A stretch of DNA of 64,000 nt from Gordius sp. MW1 (lineage: Eukaryota > Nematomorpha > Gordioida > Gordea > Gordiidae), in NCBI GenBank assembly GCA_964036665.1, contig OZ038533.1, positions 2,094,001 through 2,158,000 of the forward strand, in the 5' to 3' direction. The notes under the pieces were generated by a model. It ran no database searches and was not told the origin of the DNA. It was given only the letters and a program-made list of their open reading frames with translations. Within the stretch, counting starts at the first letter, position 1. Every line of letters begins with the position of its first letter. The translations under genes and the position numbers were made by a program. Below are positions 34,601-46,082 of this stretch, one piece after another.

Positions 34601-37600
34601 GCGAGAGAGGGTCGTATAATTGAAAAAATATTTTACGAACCTCCCATATTGAAGGTGGGTTGTTGTTGAGGGGTCTGTTGTTGGAAGGCGTTGCCGAAGG
34701 TATCGCCATTACCATAATTCCCGGGCGTGATTTGTTTGAATTGATGGTTCAACTAGGCACGAGGAAAAACAAAAAAATTGTGAATTAGTCAATACTATTT
34801 AAAATAATATATTGATAAATTATCTTTTATAAAAACTTTTTTTATTTGTTATTAATTTTTGTGTAATTATGTAATTGATTGAAACGTTTCTTACGTTGAG
34901 ATTTTGCAGGGCCTCCCACGGATTCTTGGCACCTAGAAAAATTTGGTAAAAAATTATAAAACATAATAGTAATTAATATGGAAAATGTCGAATTTAATAT
35001 ATTGTACAATTAGGAAATACAGCTTACTTCCGTAATAGAAAACTTTGGTTTCCGACCTATGTATGTAGTATGGAATAATACGGTATATAAATTAACACAA
35101 ATATTTTGCGGGAATAAAAAGTAAAAAGGAGATACAGTACTTGTTGGTGATGCAGGAGAGTTTTTTATCGGCAGGGCTTGTTTGATTCTATTGGGATGCG
35201 AAACAACACGGTTGCATTAATTTGATATGAATCTATGTATGTCTTTACTACAAGTTAGTGTTGTAAAAAGACATGGGTTTGTTTGCTCAGGGGCCATTCC
35301 AGGACAAATCAAAACGGTTTCGACCGACCATTTCAGATTAGGATAATTTTTGGTGAGGGTGTAGGTCTCATTTATTAGATTAATTTCTGAAAGTTTTAGC
35401 CATTTTAGGCCAATACTTTTTAAGTTATGGACGTTTAAAGGTCCAAAATCACGTTCGGGAGCGTTTTATGGATTTTACTATTTTTGTCATATTTTTGAAA
35501 GTAATTGCGTTATTCACTCAGATTTTGGTGCATTTTGTTTTCAAAAAAATTCTCTATCGAAATAGTTTAACCAAAAACCTCAAACTTTTGCGGTTAATTT
35601 TTTGTGGTACAATTAGTGAAAAATCATAAAAACATATTTCTCCGGTATATGAAATCACCAATTTCACAATGTGAATTCCTTTATGACCCATTATCATATT
35701 TCAATCATAAAAAATTTGGGCGCGGCTACGAGATGGTCAAAAATTCAAAAAATTGCATTTTCAACAAAAATATTTATAGATGGCGGTATAATCAATTATC
35801 ACAAGAACATATTATGGTGTTTATTTTTTATCAAGTTGCAAATTTATAAAGAATATATGGTAAATAAATAATATTGGAATAAAAATAAACTTAAATTTGA
35901 TTTTTTTTCTGCGCAATTGGCAATTATCCGAGTTTGAAATTAGATTTTGAATTTTAACTTAAATGATATAGGGGTATGCTAAAATTAATATGAGGTTGAA
36001 AAAATAAATAAATACTAATATGATGGCAAAATTGCTCATATATTTTTATTTTTATACTGATAATCCATGCTAAAAATAAACTCGGGCCTTCGGCCCTCGT
36101 GGGAAGGGGGAGAAGGGAAGGGAAGAGGGGAAGGGAAGGGGGGACGACTCATCTGTACTTCGTATAAATGTATCATATTTGCTATGCAATTTATGGGCGA
36201 GAAAGGTGGGAAGGGGCGAGAATGCCTATAGGGGGGTATTAAATGCCTAATGATTAATTAATTATTTAACAAATTTTCCATTATAGGCAAAATGTAATAA
36301 AGGCAAAATGTAATATAGGCCAAGGGTTAGGGTTAGATTTAGTGTTTGCATCTAGTTGCGTATTACATTAGTTTTTATGGCCTTTAGTGATTATGGGTCT
36401 AACAAACATTATATTATAAAACAACACAATGTTAAGAATTTGCAGAATTGTTGGGAGAAATTTTTTGTTGAATTTGAACAATTTTTAATTAAAAAAATCA
36501 AAATTTGGCCAATGGTCACTTTTTCTCTATTGGTCAGTACCAACAGATACTCTATAAGTCAATGATAGCCAAAAAAACGGAAAAAAAGTTTTGATGCTCA
36601 CTTTGGCCAATGGTCATTTTATTTCATTGGTCAGCAGCCAGCACACGGTAAAATGGATATAAATTCATAAGAGTAAAAAAAACGAAAAAAAAATTTTCGA
36701 ATCACATTTTGGCCAATGGTCATTTTTTTCCATTGGTCAGCAGCCAGGACACGGTAAAAGTGGATATAAATTCATAATAGTAAAAAAAAACGAAAAAAAA
36801 AGTTTTCGAATCACATTTTGGCCAATGGTCATTTTATTCCATTAGTCAGCAGCCAGCGGACGGCCAAAAAGTCATAATAGCAATGGTAGGAACAGGAACA
36901 ATCATAATAGTCAAAAAAAACGAAAAAAATAATCTCGATTCACATTTTGGCCAATGGTCATTTTTTCCATCGGTCAGGAGCCAGCGGACGGCCAAAAAGT
37001 CATAATAGCAATGGTAGTAACAAGAACAATCATAATAGTCAAAAAAAACGAAAAAATAAACTCGGATTCACATTCCAATGGTCATTTTTTTCATTGGTCA
37101 GCAGCCAACGGACGGCCAAAAAGTCTTATTATCAATGATAGTAACAAGAACAATCATAAGAGTCAAAAAAAACTCCGGGATTCTAACCCAAAAACTAGTT
37201 AAATTGCATAGCAATTAAAAGTAAACAACTTTTATTTATGTTTATTATATAACATTGGTCAGCAGCCAGCGGACGGCCAAAAAGTCATAATAGCAATGGT
37301 AGAAACAGGAATAATCATAATAGTCAAAAAAAACGAAAAAAATAATTTCGATTCACATTTTGGCCAATGGTCATTTTTTTCATTGGTCAGCAGCCAGCGG
37401 ACGGCCATAAATTCTTATTATCAATGATAGTAACAAGAACAATCATAAGAGTCAAAAAAACTCCGGGATTCTAACCCCAAAACTAGTTAAATTGCACAGC
37501 AATTAAAAAGTAAACAACTTTTATTTATGTTTATTATATAACTAGTTAAATTGCATAGCATTAAAAGTAAACAACTTTTATCTATGTTTATTATATAACA

Positions 37601-40600
37601 AAAACTAGTTAAATTGCATAGCAATTAGAAGTAAACAACTTTTATTTATGTTTATTATATAACTAGTGCATAGCAATTAAAAGTAAACAACTTTTATTTA
37701 TGTTTATTATATAATAGATAATTTAACAAATCTTATATTATAACACACCGAGGGAGATAGAGATGAGGGGTGGGGCACCTCTTATGCATTAATTTAAAAA
37801 ATAACACAGCGAGGGAGATAGAGATGAGGGGTGGGGCAACTCTTTCTCATGCATTAATTTAAAAAAGCGATAACCTAATATACCCAATGCAAATAGATAG
37901 GGAGGGTAACGGACGACGGACGGACGGACGACGGACGGACGGACGACGGACACCAAAAAACGAGCCCATAAATTGCATAGCAATTAAAAATTTATGCAGG
38001 ATGAAAGGTATTTTAAAAAAAAATTCTTGCTAGTTGTGACCATTTTTTATCTTAATTAAACCTAAAGTTATTTTCAAACTCGGTTACTTGCCCACCGCGT
38101 AGATAAAAGTTCAAAATTTAAGTTGATTTTTAATCCAATATTATTTATTTACCATGTATTTTTTAAAAATTTGAAATTTGATAAAAAGCAAACACCATAA
38201 TATGTTCTTGTGATAATTTATTATACCGCCATCTATAAATATTTTTGTTGAAAATGCAATTTTTCGAATTTTTGACCATCTCGTAGCCGCGCCCAAACCT
38301 TTTATGATTAAAATATGACAATGGGTCATAAAGGAGTTCACATTGTGAAATTGGTGATTTCATATATCGGGGAAATATGTTTTTATAAATTTTCACTAAT
38401 TTTACCACAAAAGATTAACCGCAAAAGTTTGAGGTTTTTGGTTAAATTATTTCGATAGAGAATTTTTTTAGGAACAAACCAAAATCTGAGTGAATAACGC
38501 AATTACTTTCAAAAATATGACAAAAATAGTAAAATTCATAAAACGCTCCCGAACGTGATTTTGGCCCTTTAAACGTCCATAACTTAAAAAGTGTTGGCCC
38601 AAAATGGCTAAAACTTTCAGAAATTAATCTAATAAATGAGGCCTACACCCTCACCAAAAATTATCCTGATCTAAAATGGTCGGTCGAAAATCCTCTTTTT
38701 TTTGACGAATCGACATGGAATGGCCCTCAGATCTTTTTTTAAAAATTACTAAGCCTAGACACCAAAAACCGTTGGTCTGTTTGTGTTTAGTCGATTTAAA
38801 ACAAGGGTCGACCAAACTAAACCCAGGTCTTTTCACAAAATTACTCCAATTCTTAAAAATAAATTTAAATGCTCTTCCCTATAATAATTCAATATTAAAT
38901 ATTTATTAAAACAGTTGTATTGCCGAATAAAAAATTAAATCAAGGTAAGATAATAATGGAGCAATAAATCTCTAAGTTTCTTCCATCAAAAAATTACTAA
39001 ATAATTAACCATGGTCCTCATATCTAAAGAGACCAAAATATTAAGTATTTAATGTAAAAAACGACCAGATTTATGCTTAAATTAATGTGAAATCGTGAAG
39101 AAAATGATAAAAAATCCAGCCACGCGTCATCTCTAGTAGTAAATGTTTTAAATAAGTTGGTAGACTTTTTAAACCCAAAACTCAAATTTTTTCGAAACTC
39201 TGTTATCAAGTGAATCTTTAAAAATCTTTATAACTAGAAACAAACAATTTTCAAAACAATATAAATTTAAAAATACATTAGTCAAAAGATTAATTTTATA
39301 AATATCCGCATTTGAAAGTCAAAAATTTGTTGATTTAACACCTAATGGCCAAATAAAAAAATAAAGGGTAAGAATGGTAAAAAAAACTTTTAAAATATTT
39401 AAAAAATCGAATTTAATTTAACAAACCCCGTATCGTTGGTGCTGTTTGTAATCGCCGTCCAAGTCGGTGGCAGGACCGCCGCCATCTTGGCAACCGGAAG
39501 TATCACTCCGCCGCGACATTAAAGCTCCTCCTTTGTCCCCATTCCCCGTCTCGCCCGCGTTGTATTCGTCCGCGCCTCCGGCAGCGGAGTAATAATTAAC
39601 GTTTCCGGCGGATGTTCGACTTCCGCCAAAATTTCGATCCCCACCCTCACCGCTAGCGCCGCCATTAAAAGGTTTGGCACCACCCGTTTTGGAAAATGAA
39701 ACCGACAGGGTGGGGTAAGGGTCTAGGCTGGCTTCCCTATCGTTAAATCTCCTAATAGCTTCTTTTCCTTCCTCCAGGGTGTCGTACCCGACGAAACTAT
39801 CGAATTATTGATATTATTTTTTTTAATAAGCTTATTTGTTGAATACAAATTTATCGGTGTTACTCTATGGAAGTGAAACACATGGGCATTAAACACTACG
39901 GAGGAAAAGTTATTAAAAGTCAGAGATGAGAATCATGCGGTGGAGCTAGCTTGGGGTATACTAAGCTCGACCATATGACGAATGACTTTCACATGACAAA
40001 AATGGGTATTTCACCTATGGCGGGGACATGATTATTGAAAATCTTCTAAGGTGGTATGATGGGCATATACTAAGAAGGGAGACGAATGACGTAAATCGAA
40101 AAGTACTAGACATAAAGGTACCGGGCGCCTCGTGTCACGTGGAAGAGGCAAGTGGACAACGTTATGAAAACAAAAGAGATAAGTCAAGCCATGGCACTCA
40201 CCCGGTCAAAACTGTGGGACCAAATAATTGATAAACAAGAAGAATATTTGTGCATTAGAAAAATATTTAAAAACGTTAATTTGGATGGAAGACTTAATGC
40301 CAGTTGCGTCTTGGTACCAACTTAATTTGAATAACTGTTTAAACGGTAAAATGGCTGATATAAATAATGTTTTGAATTTTCGAACTAAAAATCGTTACAA
40401 AAAAGGATCCGTATAAATAAATTTTAAAATTTCTATATTTATAATTAAATATTGAATTCAGTCGCCAAGACGGAACATCGTAATTATTATATTATTTCGC
40501 AACATTACAACAACAAACTTTAAATCGTCCTCAGTTTTTTGTCAATTATACTTCTTGTTTATATCTCGCCCAAGTCATTGCAATAACTCCACTTTGAAAT

Positions 40601-43600
40601 TTTAAAGCATTATTTCAACCGTTTCGCCCCACCCTCTCACAAATGCATGAGCGTGGTCAGTATTTGAATAGGGAAAAGGAAAGAGGCTGACAGAATGTTT
40701 ATTGTTAAGGGTGAGGCAAAATAATAATTTTTCAACATAAACCAAAAAATATAGTAAAAACATTTCAGATTTTTAGTATCAATTTTTAAATTACAAGTTT
40801 TAAGACATAAAACCATGTAGTAATAATAATGTAGGGAGGGGAAAATGAATAATTTTTGCCATTATTTTAATAAATTTCAACAAATTTATTGATTTTGAGG
40901 GGGGCAGCCGCCCTCCCCCCCCAACTACGCCCATGCATAAAGTAACATTATAGTTGTAATCGTAAATAAATTACCCAAAAGCTTGATCTCCACTTTTGGA
41001 GGGAATCACGCGTACGTAGTTCACGCGCCCGACCGTGGAAAACATCTTTTGTAAGTGGCTCTGGTTATTGATAAAATGCGAATTTATATAATGAATAATA
41101 TCGACTAGTTTCGCGGAAATGCCCCGAATTTATTAAAATTGATAATTCGACACGGAATGAGAAGAGATTGTGAAGTTAGTTTGGACTTTTTGTGTTATCA
41201 AATTTAAAAAATAATCAACAAAATTGACCCCAGCTAGGGAACAGATGGAGTTTTAACATGGGGTCGATAAAAATGTTCCACAAAGTGGTTTAAGTCTGGG
41301 GAAGGTTACTAAACATATTCAAGATCCAAATGTGAAATTAAAAATCTGAGATAAAAAATAAGTTACCGCGTTTAATTTAATTTGGAATTTTAATGAGGAT
41401 TCAAAATAAAAGTTATATTTTGTACATAACTAGTGAAAATAAAAATCAAATTGCGATAATAAAATTAAAGACTAGTGGATAAACAAACGGCCGGGTTTTG
41501 TTTAGTCGACTTCTAGGCTTTGTCGAAATTTGAACAACAGTCCAGAGGGGACTGGTTAGTCTTAGCCAAAGGTGGACCATACAAAACCCAGCCGCTTTTA
41601 CAACACTACTAAACGGTTCGGGTATAAGCGTCCGACACTTTTGAGACCGGTTTTCACGCATATTCATACGCATGTAATATGTACAATTAAAACAAAATAA
41701 GTTATATCAAAATATATAATATCTATTTTATAAATAAATACATATTATCAAATAAATACCTAAATATAACCCTAACCCTGGCCTATATATTACATTTTAC
41801 ATATTACATTTTGCGCAGAGTTATTTTACCTCTCATTTTGATTGGGTTATCTTAGAAAGTGTCGGACGGATGCCTAAAAACCCTACTAAACACTCCTTCC
41901 TAGATAGACTGACTTCGCCCCTTTGGGGAATGTAGCGTAAAACCAAAATTAAATCCTAAAATATTTAGGTGATTTATGCCTTTACCCCCCTCACCCCTAA
42001 AACCTTTTTTAATTATTCATACTATGTTTTTATTTTTTTTTTTTGATTTTGCATTGTTTTCCTTATTTTTATTTGTATTTGCCTACGATCGCTTTTTCAA
42101 AATAAGTCTACTTCGTCTGAGATCAAAAAAAGTAATAAAAAAACCCATAAATTGCATAGCAATCAAAAATTCCGAGCAATAATTTCGAGTTCAAGTATTG
42201 GCAAAACATCGCGAAAGTGGGTAATTTTATTTCACATCACATCTCAGCTACTAATCATAAATAAGACATTATGGTATCATTAAGGTTTTTAAAAAGAAAA
42301 GACAAGACATAATTCCTTGGAAAAATTGTCTTATAAATTGCTATGCAATTTATTTCCTTTGACTACAAACCGCTTTGAAACATATGTTATAAAAAAGCAC
42401 AAGGGGCACTTGCCCCCCCCCATTAAATTATAATTTTACTTCCAATAGCAAACATAAGGTAAAACTTTGTTATTGGCACCAGAGGTCAGAAATGCCCGAC
42501 CCGGCCCGCTGCCCGGCCCGGCCCGTGCAACTGTCTTAAGTTTTACTTTTCGGACGGGCCCGGGCGGGCACGCTGATAAGATTCGGGCAATTCGGGCATG
42601 CCAAAAATTTTATCAAATTGATTTTCCTCGAAAAAAGAAAAATTCGCTTATAAACAATTTTGGGCCATAATAAATTTGACTAGATTTTTTTCTATCGCTT
42701 AAATCCTTATCGTACGTTTATATAATGTCCTAAATCCTAATTTTAACTTCTTCAGAATTAAATTTTATTTTATTTCGAATAAATTAGTTTAACTGGTTTA
42801 TCATCAAAAATTTATAATTTTCATATTATATTATAAAAGAATAAAATGACGTATCTTTTATTAATAAGGCCGGGCAGCTCTAATGGTTTGGGCATGGCTG
42901 AGCGGACACTTAGAAGGGTTCAGGCGAGGAATTTAGTTAAAAATTTAGACCGGGCCGGGTTTGGGCAGAAAAATTTCAACAAATCCGACCTCTGTTTGCG
43001 ACCTCACAGATTCGGGACTAACGGGCAAATTTAATATTTCGGGCCGGGCAATTCGGGCAGCTTTAACGATTCGGGCGGGCCCGGGCGGACACTTAGATGG
43101 GTTCGGGCGGGCTCGGGCGGGCAGATTAATTATAAAATCGGGCCGGGTTCGGGCTGAAAAATTCTAACAAATCTGACCTCTGATTGGCACCATAATAAAT
43201 TAATAATAATACTTCAGGCCTCCAACCCCATGCGTTCAAAAGCAATAAATAATGTGGGGGGGGGGGGGGTGCATATTGCCGACTCATGTTAATTTCGAAA
43301 GGGAAAAGAGGAAATGAAACATTGATGTAGGTAGACATTTATGTTAATCATTTGGTTTGTAAAAAAAATAATATAAAAGTGCATATAACATAGGTTTTAT
43401 TTAATAATATTCTATGATTTATAACGATATTTCTGAGTTTTATGGGCACTTTTTAATAACTATGTCCTTAAAATGATGGTTATATAAAAAAAAATATTCA
43501 TTTTTTTCTTATTAAGCACATTTCTATAGTCAAAAATAGTCTTAAATAAAATTGCCTTATATTTTTTTTTAACTAATAGTGATAATTTTCAATAAAAATC

Positions 43601-44254
43601 TAATTAAGGTACTTGAGATTAACTTAGACATATGAAAAACAAATTTATAAAATTATGATGAAGCTCAGATACTTACCTTTCAAAGTTTTAAATAAAGTGA
43701 ATACAATAAATAATACATATTAAATATATTAACAATCTAGCTACATTTCATAGAATAATGCTAAGAGTTTTGATAATGAGTCATAAATTGGAAACAAAAA
43801 CTTTAAAAAATATGTCAATAATAATAAAAATTATGTAATAACATTTGATGCTAAGGAAGTTTTTATACATTCAAATAAAATAAAGGCTCAAACATGTTTA
43901 ACAAAATTATCCTTTATAATTGAATCTTAATAGTTTATAAAATTAACTAAGGACATTGAACATTATTAATACAAAGAGAACTTTAAAATCATATTAATTG
44001 ATACATAATGCATACAATTATATAAATACAACTATCAATAAAAATCCATATTTTACCTCCTGCCACTCAAGTGGAATTCTATTTATAAAAAGTTGTGGTA
44101 TGTTGGACCTATATTTTTTAAATAAAGATAAAACTATATAAAATAACCTCTCAGGTTTAGGTTTGTAATTTATGTATGAAGTAGAATTATTAGTTTGAAA
44201 GGTTTCTGTTGCAGCCGCGTCGTCATCACGACTCCAACCAAAATTTTTAGTCAT
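25640..44254 (-). CDS. RRM-MYND-RGG-GW protein, 28 exons, about 1128 aa (Vreteno-like N-terminal half)
   Basis: Exons 5' to 3' (plus coordinates): 44148-44254, 44057-44108, 40975-41060, 39427-39796, 35141-35187, 35028-35056, 34895-34932, 34641-34752, 33957-34045, 33545-33662, 32965-33070, 32449-32611, 31481-31670, 30480-30643, 29691-29976, 29024-29271, 28197-28529, 27756-27815, 27615-27671, 27478-27528, 27319-27387, 27147-27209, 27046-27105, 26935-26994, 26692-26745, 26257-26304, 26118-26174, 25640-25909. All phases fit (3387 nt). Residues 42-118 are an RRM (LFINRIPLEW as RNP2, AFGFVGY as RNP1). About 343-380 is a MYND finger (CFYCSKPG, YCSECC, DWTRHRRFC) with one expected Cys unclear. About 557-652 is an RGG box. 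GW/WG motifs occur at 6, about 640-760 and 890. Residues 847-1039 come from ten phase-0 mini-exons. A TAG just precedes the ATG. RRM plus MYND recalls Vreteno (piRNA pathway, cytoplasmic granules), but Tudor domains are not seen. The function is inferred. Confidence 0.85.
25977..26089. repeat. Palindromic MITE in the last intron
   Basis: Arms 25977-26011 and 26055-26089 are nearly perfect inverted repeats (ATCGGGAATGATAGAGGGTG) around a 43-bp loop. It lies between exons 27 and 28 of the RRM gene. Confidence 0.8.
30754..30964. repeat. hAT-type MITE, T family copy 1
   Basis: 211 bp, TAGTGTTGTAAAACAAC...GTCCTTTTTGCAACACTA, inverted repeats over most of its length with GGTCAACC/GTCGACC blocks. 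In intron 14/13 of the RRM gene. Confidence 0.75.
31162..31236. repeat. hAT-type MITE, T family copy 2, near-perfect 75-bp palindrome
   Basis: TAGTGCTGTAAAAACGGC...GCCGTTTTTACAACACTA with almost no loop. Flanked by the perfect 8-bp duplication CTATAAAG (31154-31161, 31237-31244), which assigns the family to hAT. Confidence 0.88.
32151..32361. repeat. hAT-type MITE, T family copy 3
   Basis: TAGTGTTGTAAAAAACGAC at the left and CGGCCGTTTTTACAACGCTA at the right. GAGTAA occurs on both sides, a partial target duplication. Intron between exons 12 and 13. Confidence 0.75.
33238..33395 (+). repeat. GGCGTAGCC-ended small repeat, copy 6
   Basis: CATGGACGTAGCAGGGG at the left, CTGGGTACGCCCATG at the right. 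In the intron that splits the MYND finger. Confidence 0.7.
34265..34465. repeat. hAT-type MITE, T family copy 4 (left end degraded)
   Basis: Right end AAAACCCAGCCGTTTTTACA followed by ACACTA is clear; GTCGAC-type internal blocks are present. Intron between exons 8 and 9. Confidence 0.6.
35288..38729. mobile_element. Foldback element with ~0.75-kb inverted arms
   Basis: Left arm 35288-36070 and right arm about 37990-38729 are long inverted repeats, with GGGCCATTCCA at the outer ends. Both arms contain the same short open frame (left plus 35604-35849, right minus 38408-38163, sharing SPISQCE and FGRGYEMVKNSKNCIFNKN), probably a by-product of the repeat. The centre is occupied by element H2. 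It lies in intron 4 of the RRM gene. Confidence 0.75.
36082..37989 (+). mobile_element. Hairpin-capped repeat element H2
   Basis: Opens with CTCGGGCCTTCGGCCCTCG, then a purine-rich tract and a GGGTTAGGGTTAGA stretch. The body is an array of about eight ~100-bp units. Each has TTTGGCCAATGGTCA facing CCATTGGTCAGCAGCCAG and GGACGGCCAAA, so each unit can fold. Then come five ~65-bp units around AAATTGCATAGCAATTAAAA, a GGACGGAC satellite and the 3' stem-loop AATTGCATAGCAATT. No protein is encoded. Confidence 0.7.
39853..40235 (+). mobile_element. RTE-type LINE 3' fragment in intron 3
   Basis: Plus-strand match to the inverse of 55560-55905 (CGGTGTTACTCTATGGAAGT; ACGAATGACTTTCACATGAC), interrupted by indels. 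It is antisense to the host gene. Confidence 0.8.
40820..40935 (-). repeat. GGCGTAGCC-ended small repeat, copy 7 (partial)
   Basis: TAATGTAGGGAGGGG stretch and the end CCAACTACGCCCATG; the left terminus is missing. Confidence 0.6.
41473..41607. repeat. hAT-type MITE, T family copy 6 (internally deleted)
   Basis: TAGTGGATAAACAAACGGCC at the left and CAGCCGCTTTTACAACACTA at the right, in intron 2 of the RRM gene. Confidence 0.7.
41910..42168 (+). repeat. Short hairpin-capped element, H-like
   Basis: TTCGCCCCTTTGGGGAA hairpin at the left and CCCATAAATTGCATAGCAAT at the right, without the internal arrays. Confidence 0.45.
42480..43182. mobile_element. Non-autonomous hAT element with GGGCC-rich ends
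   Basis: 703 bp. Terminal repeats CAGAGGTCAGA / TCTGACCTCTG and a perfect 8-bp target duplication ATTGGCAC (42472-42479, 43183-43190). Subterminal regions are degenerate CCCGGCCCGG repeats. Short frames inside are not genes. Lies in intron 2 of the RRM gene. Confidence 0.9.
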
Positions 44255-45893
44255 CTAATGTTGATTGAATATATTATTAAAATCAACCTAGAACAAAGTA
44301 TTACCCTAATTAAACTTTATGGAAATTGCGAGGCTAGAAATTTTAAATTCTATTAGGCGACCAATTGGAAAGAAAAATTGCGAGTTTAGTATATCCACAA
44401 AAAAAGTAGAACTCGAAGGCCACGCCAGTATTTACTATTAATGATATTTCGCGTATTACCGATTAACTTATACTTTATGAAATAAACATTTGATAATTAT
44501 TTAAATTTTATAATCTGTATAAAAATTATTAACATGGCTATAAAAGTATTTATGTTGATATAACATAAATAGACCAAATTCTCACGGTGTCGTGTGCTGC
44601 TCTATTTGAATATGCACAAAATATGATTATAGAAATTGTAGATGCCCTAATGGTTGTGTTACTCTGAAGTTTTTCACTGTTCTAATTAACTTTTTTGATC
44701 ATTAGGTAAGTCATGGGCTAAAAAGTGTGTCCGATAATTTAAATCTGCTACCATGTAAAATAGTTATAAGTTGTTGCTATAATAATATATATACATCAAG
44801 TACTTATTAAAGTCCTCCAAGATAAAAAAAAAATATATCTTTTTAGTAAGTTTTCAAGGAATATAAACATTCATGACCTAGATCATCGAGGCTCTGCGTT
44901 ATATATTTTTATTATGTTATCGGCCGAAACATAATTATTTAGAGCTTATAAAGATAGTTTAAGTGATGTTACCTTAACATCCCAAATATCAATTTCTACA
45001 TGGCTCTTTGTCCCCTAATCAATCTTTAAACCATTATTATCCATCAATCTTAATATGTGTACATTTAGTTATATAAGCAATTTAAGGACTTTATTTTCCA
45101 CTTTAGTGTGGGGTTTATTCAATTCGGTGTCTCATATGTTATAGTCATCTTCCCGTCTTCTAACAAATTCATACCATAAACTTCTATATTTCTAGATTTG
45201 TGTTATTTCTTTCTTACCCTCGACATCCATATTACAGCCAAAATCTTATAAGTGATAACCGGATAAATGTTAATGTATTTAAATGATAAGTAATTACCCT
45301 TAAAATGTAATTTACCGGATAATTAGTTTGAATTCAAGTAAAATTTATAATTTTTATATGATTTTTTTGGTCCTTAAGTGGTAAAATTTATTATTATTAC
45401 TTATTATTATATATGAGTTTTACTTGATTAATACTTTAAAATATATAGAAAAACCCCCTCTTGAAATAAGCATAAAAATTTAGAGTTTCAATTAAATAAA
45501 AAATGTAGTTTACTATAGTGCCCTTATACCTTCTGTCTTAACAAAAAGAAAGTTGTTTGTAATTCCACTAATTATTTTATTTAGAACAAAACACGAGAAC
45601 TAACTAGCTTTATTTAAAATGGGTTGCAGAAAGAACTTCAAAAAGATGTGCATTAAATAATCCAATAAGACAAACCAATTTTTTTAAGCTTTTAACGAGT
45701 AATAAATTATGGTTTTAATATAAATTTCACATTGTATCAAACAATTACGTTAATTATTTGTTGATTTTTTGAATTGTGTATCTGTTATAATTATATTGAT
45801 TTCTAATAATATTCTAAACATTATAGATGCCGGGTGGGTACATAGATTTTTTAACAGGAACAACATTAGTTATTAGACCATTAGCAATGAAAT
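44255..45893. other. 5' flank of the RRM gene, no gene seen
   Basis: Very AT-rich with no supported coding sequence. It should contain the promoter of the minus-strand gene; I cannot point to a core element with confidence. Confidence 0.5.
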
Positions 45894-46082
45894 GCATAGG
45901 CGTAGCCAGGGGGGCAGGGGGGGCGGCGGCGGCCACCCTCCCCCCCCCCCCCCCTAAATGCCGAAAAAAAATTTCAATGCAAAAAGCCTTAAAAATTAAA
46001 AAATTTATGTTATGCCACCCCCCTAATTAAACTTTTGAACGTTTTGCCCCCCCCCCTAATCCAAAACCTGGCTACGCCCATG
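45894..46082 (+). repeat. GGCGTAGCC-ended small repeat, copy 8 (most complete)
   Basis: GCATAGGCGTAGCCAGGGG at the left and AACCTGGCTACGCCCATG at the right, with three G/C-runs and the CAAAAAGCCTTAAAAATTAA spacer shared with copies 1 and 5. Confidence 0.8.

Larger units (their letters stand above)
35256..38843. repeat. hAT-type MITE, T family copy 5, split by a foldback element
   Basis: Left piece 35256-35287 (TAGTGTTGTAAAAAGAC); right piece about 38730-38843, ending CCCAGGTCTTTTCAC. The two halves are one MITE separated by 3.4 kb of nested insertions. Confidence 0.6.

Noticed and set aside
36310-36340. GGGTTAGGGTTAG stretch (also at 41765 and 54855, some as CCCTAACCC)
   Set aside because: Only two units each and part of the H element family, so not telomeric arrays.
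36600-37720. CRISPR-like impression from regularly spaced repeats
   Set aside because: Repeats and spacers are both similar between units, in a eukaryotic element with terminal hairpins.
35604-38408. Matching ~80-aa frames in the two foldback arms as a possible gene pair
   Set aside because: They match because the arms are inverted copies; no domain, and stops in all frames around them.
40228-40416. Plus-strand 62-aa frame in intron 3 of the RRM gene
   Set aside because: Short, no family signature, next to a LINE fragment and without splice partners.
42467-43167. Several 60-70-aa frames rich in Pro/Arg/Gly
   Set aside because: Products of the GC-rich subterminal repeats of the hAT element, not genes.
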